From Variovorax sp. EL159 (GTDB lineage Bacteria > Pseudomonadota > Gammaproteobacteria > Burkholderiales > Burkholderiaceae_C), in NCBI RefSeq assembly GCF_900100965.1, contig NZ_FMUJ01000005.1, forward strand, positions 620,001 to 684,000: a stretch of 64,000 nt of DNA. Reading direction: 5' to 3'. A model generated the notes under the pieces. It made no database searches, was not told the origin of the DNA, and worked only from the letters and a program-made list of their open reading frames with translations. Position 1 is the stretch's first letter; each line of letters starts with the position of its first letter. Below, piece after piece: positions 62,827-64,000 of the stretch. The position numbers were made by a program, and so were the translations under genes.

Positions 62827-63498
62827 ATGAATGAAGATTTCCACCTGTACCTCGACAGTGCAGACCTCGCGGAGCTGAAGACCTGCCTGCCGCACCCGGT
62901 GGTGCATGGGGTGACGACCAACCCCACGCTGCTGCAGCGCGCGGGCGTGGGCCGCGCCGCGGTGCCCGATCTGCTGAAGCGCTGCATCGACCTGGGCGCG
63001 CGGCAAGTGCAGGCGCAGGTGTATTCGGACGAGGTCGACGGCATGCTCGAAGACGCGCGGGCCCTGCTGTCGCATTTCGACCGGGGCCAACTGGTCGTCA
63101 AGATTCCCGCCACGCGCCAGGGCCTCGATGCCGGTGCGCGGCTCATCGCGGAGGGCGTGCCCGTCACCTTCACGGCGGTGTATGCGCCCGAGCAGGCGCA
63201 CTTTGCGGCGCAACTGGGCGCGGCCTATGCGGCGCCATACCTCGGACGGCTCGAAGACGCGGGCGTCAACGGGCTGGCACTGATCGCGCAGATGCAATCG
63301 CTGGTGGCGCGGCGGCCTTCGCCGGGCACGCGCCTGCTGGTGGCCAGCATCCGCTCGCGCGAGGCGTATCTGTCATTGCTGGGGCTCGGTGTGGGGGCCA
63401 TCACCATCCCGCCGCGTCTCTTTGCCGAACTGCTCGACCATCCCGCCACGCTGGCTGCCGAACGCGGCTTCCTGGCGGATGCACGGGCCTTGCCCTGA
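62827..63498 (+). CDS. Short transaldolase / fructose-6-phosphate aldolase-like protein
   Basis: A 223-residue class I aldolase of the TalC/FSA group. VHGVTTNPTLLQRAGV (27-42) is the family start, the Schiff-base lysine is K92 in QLVVKIPATRQGLDAG, and TFTAVYAPEQAHFAAQLGAAYAAPYLGR with GVNGLALIAQM complete the barrel. FSA-type enzymes split fructose 6-phosphate into dihydroxyacetone and glyceraldehyde 3-phosphate; short transaldolases are close relatives. Within a polyol operon, next to a sugar kinase, it could act on the phosphorylated ketose. It is separate from the long tal at 50 kb. Confidence 0.85.
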   Translation: MNEDFHLYLDSADLAELKTCLPHPVVHGVTTNPTLLQRAGVGRAAVPDLLKRCIDLGARQVQAQVYSDEVDGMLEDARALLSHFDRGQLVVKIPATRQGLDAGARLIAEGVPVTFTAVYAPEQAHFAAQLGAAYAAPYLGRLEDAGVNGLALIAQMQSLVARRPSPGTRLLVASIRSREAYLSLLGLGVGAITIPPRLFAELLDHPATLAAERGFLADARALP

Positions 63499-63515
63499 TT
63501 CACACCCGAAGCACC

Positions 63516-64000
63516 ATGCGCATTGCACTCACGGGCGAAGCCCTCATCGATTTCACCGCCAGCGAGGCGGGCACCCTGGCCTTTCTGGGGCATGAAGGCG
63601 GCTCGCCGCTCAACACGGCCGTGGCCTGTGCGCGGCTGGGCCAGCCGACCGGCTTTCTCACGCAGCTGTCGACCGACCTGTTCGGCGAACGGCTGATGGG
63701 CTTTCTCGAACGCAACGGCGTGGACACCAGCTTCATCCTGCGCAGCGATGCACCGTCAACGCTGGCGTTCGTCGAGCGCACGCCGCAGACCAACCGCTAC
63801 GCCTTCTACACACGCGGCAGTGCCGATGCGACCTGGGCGCCCGCGCCCTTGCCGCCATTGCCGGCGGAATGCCGTTTTCTGCATTTCGGCTCGATCTCGC
63901 TGCTGCAAGACCCGGCCGGCGCGCGCATTGCCGACCTGATCGCAGAGAACAAGGGCCGCCGCGTGATCGTGTTCGATCCGAATGTGCGGCCCAGCCTGAT
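63516..64000 (+). CDS. PfkB-family sugar kinase (fructokinase-like), 3' truncated by window
   Basis: The visible 161 residues start MRIALTGEALIDFTASEAG and contain the PfkB N-terminal signature region EGGSPLNTAVACARLGQPTGFLTQLSTDLFG, with Gly-Gly-x-Pro-x-Asn for substrate binding, then GVDTSFILRSDAPSTLAFVE. This is the pattern of bacterial fructokinases. The ATP-binding GAGD motif would lie beyond the window. Fructokinase fits an operon that converts sorbitol or mannitol to fructose. The frame is open at the right edge. Confidence 0.9.
   Translation, partial: MRIALTGEALIDFTASEAGTLAFLGHEGGSPLNTAVACARLGQPTGFLTQLSTDLFGERLMGFLERNGVDTSFILRSDAPSTLAFVERTPQTNRYAFYTRGSADATWAPAPLPPLPAECRFLHFGSISLLQDPAGARIADLIAENKGRRVIVFDPNVRPSL

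Overview
The window looks like chromosomal DNA from a GC-rich betaproteobacterium of the order Burkholderiales. Comamonadaceae, and Variovorax in particular, fits best. The grounds are GC-rich codon use, Comamonas/Delftia-type trimeric porins, several TTT (Bug) and Dpp-type uptake genes, and Comamonadaceae-style GC-rich interspersed repeats inside operons. Genus is an inference from style; no rRNA or tRNA gene lies in the window. No intergenic gap exceeds about 285 bp.

Left part (1-23.7 kb). A 5'-truncated triheme cytochrome c is followed by enzymes that are or may be exported: a complete bacterial lipoxygenase with a long palindromic operator upstream, a LysM/lytic-transglycosylase-like protein paired with a small secreted protein (a candidate effector/immunity pair), an 8-oxoguanine deaminase, a tandem pair of Tat-dependent phosphocholine-specific phospholipases C with a small lipoprotein, and a 5'-nucleotidase. 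Next comes a full type II secretion operon, read leftwards as gspG-H-I-J-K-(gap)-L-M-N-D-E-F, with gspC divergent. Related PlcH/PlcN enzymes cross the outer membrane through T2SS, so these genes may act together; that link is inferred.

Middle (23.7-30.9 kb). Biosynthetic threonine deaminase ilvA is back to back with a lone tyrosine recombinase. Two paralogous porins in opposite orientation flank osmC-like and coq7 genes. The left porin has no usable start codon. In its place is a strong intrinsic terminator preceded by a sigma70-type promoter, which together look like a roughly 90-nt small RNA gene. An 85-bp stretch is identical between the two porins.

Right part (31-64 kb). A Dpp/Opp-type ABC operon contains an M20 amidohydrolase and an internal terminator plus repeat. 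It is followed by a two-domain glycosyltransferase-like gene, a DUF3311/sodium-solute symporter pair, a Tat-leader DODA-type dioxygenase, zwf, an iron/thiamine-type ABC operon ending in a YihX-like HAD phosphatase, a lipocalin, tal and pgi, and pdxA with a Bug protein and a divergent LysR regulator. The window ends in a polyol (sorbitol/mannitol/arabinitol) operon: binding protein, two permeases, ATPase, DalD-type dehydrogenase, SDR sorbitol dehydrogenase, a short transaldolase/fructose-6-phosphate aldolase and a 3'-truncated PfkB sugar kinase. These genes would import a polyol, oxidise it to a ketose and feed it to sugar phosphates, which zwf, pgi and tal can process.
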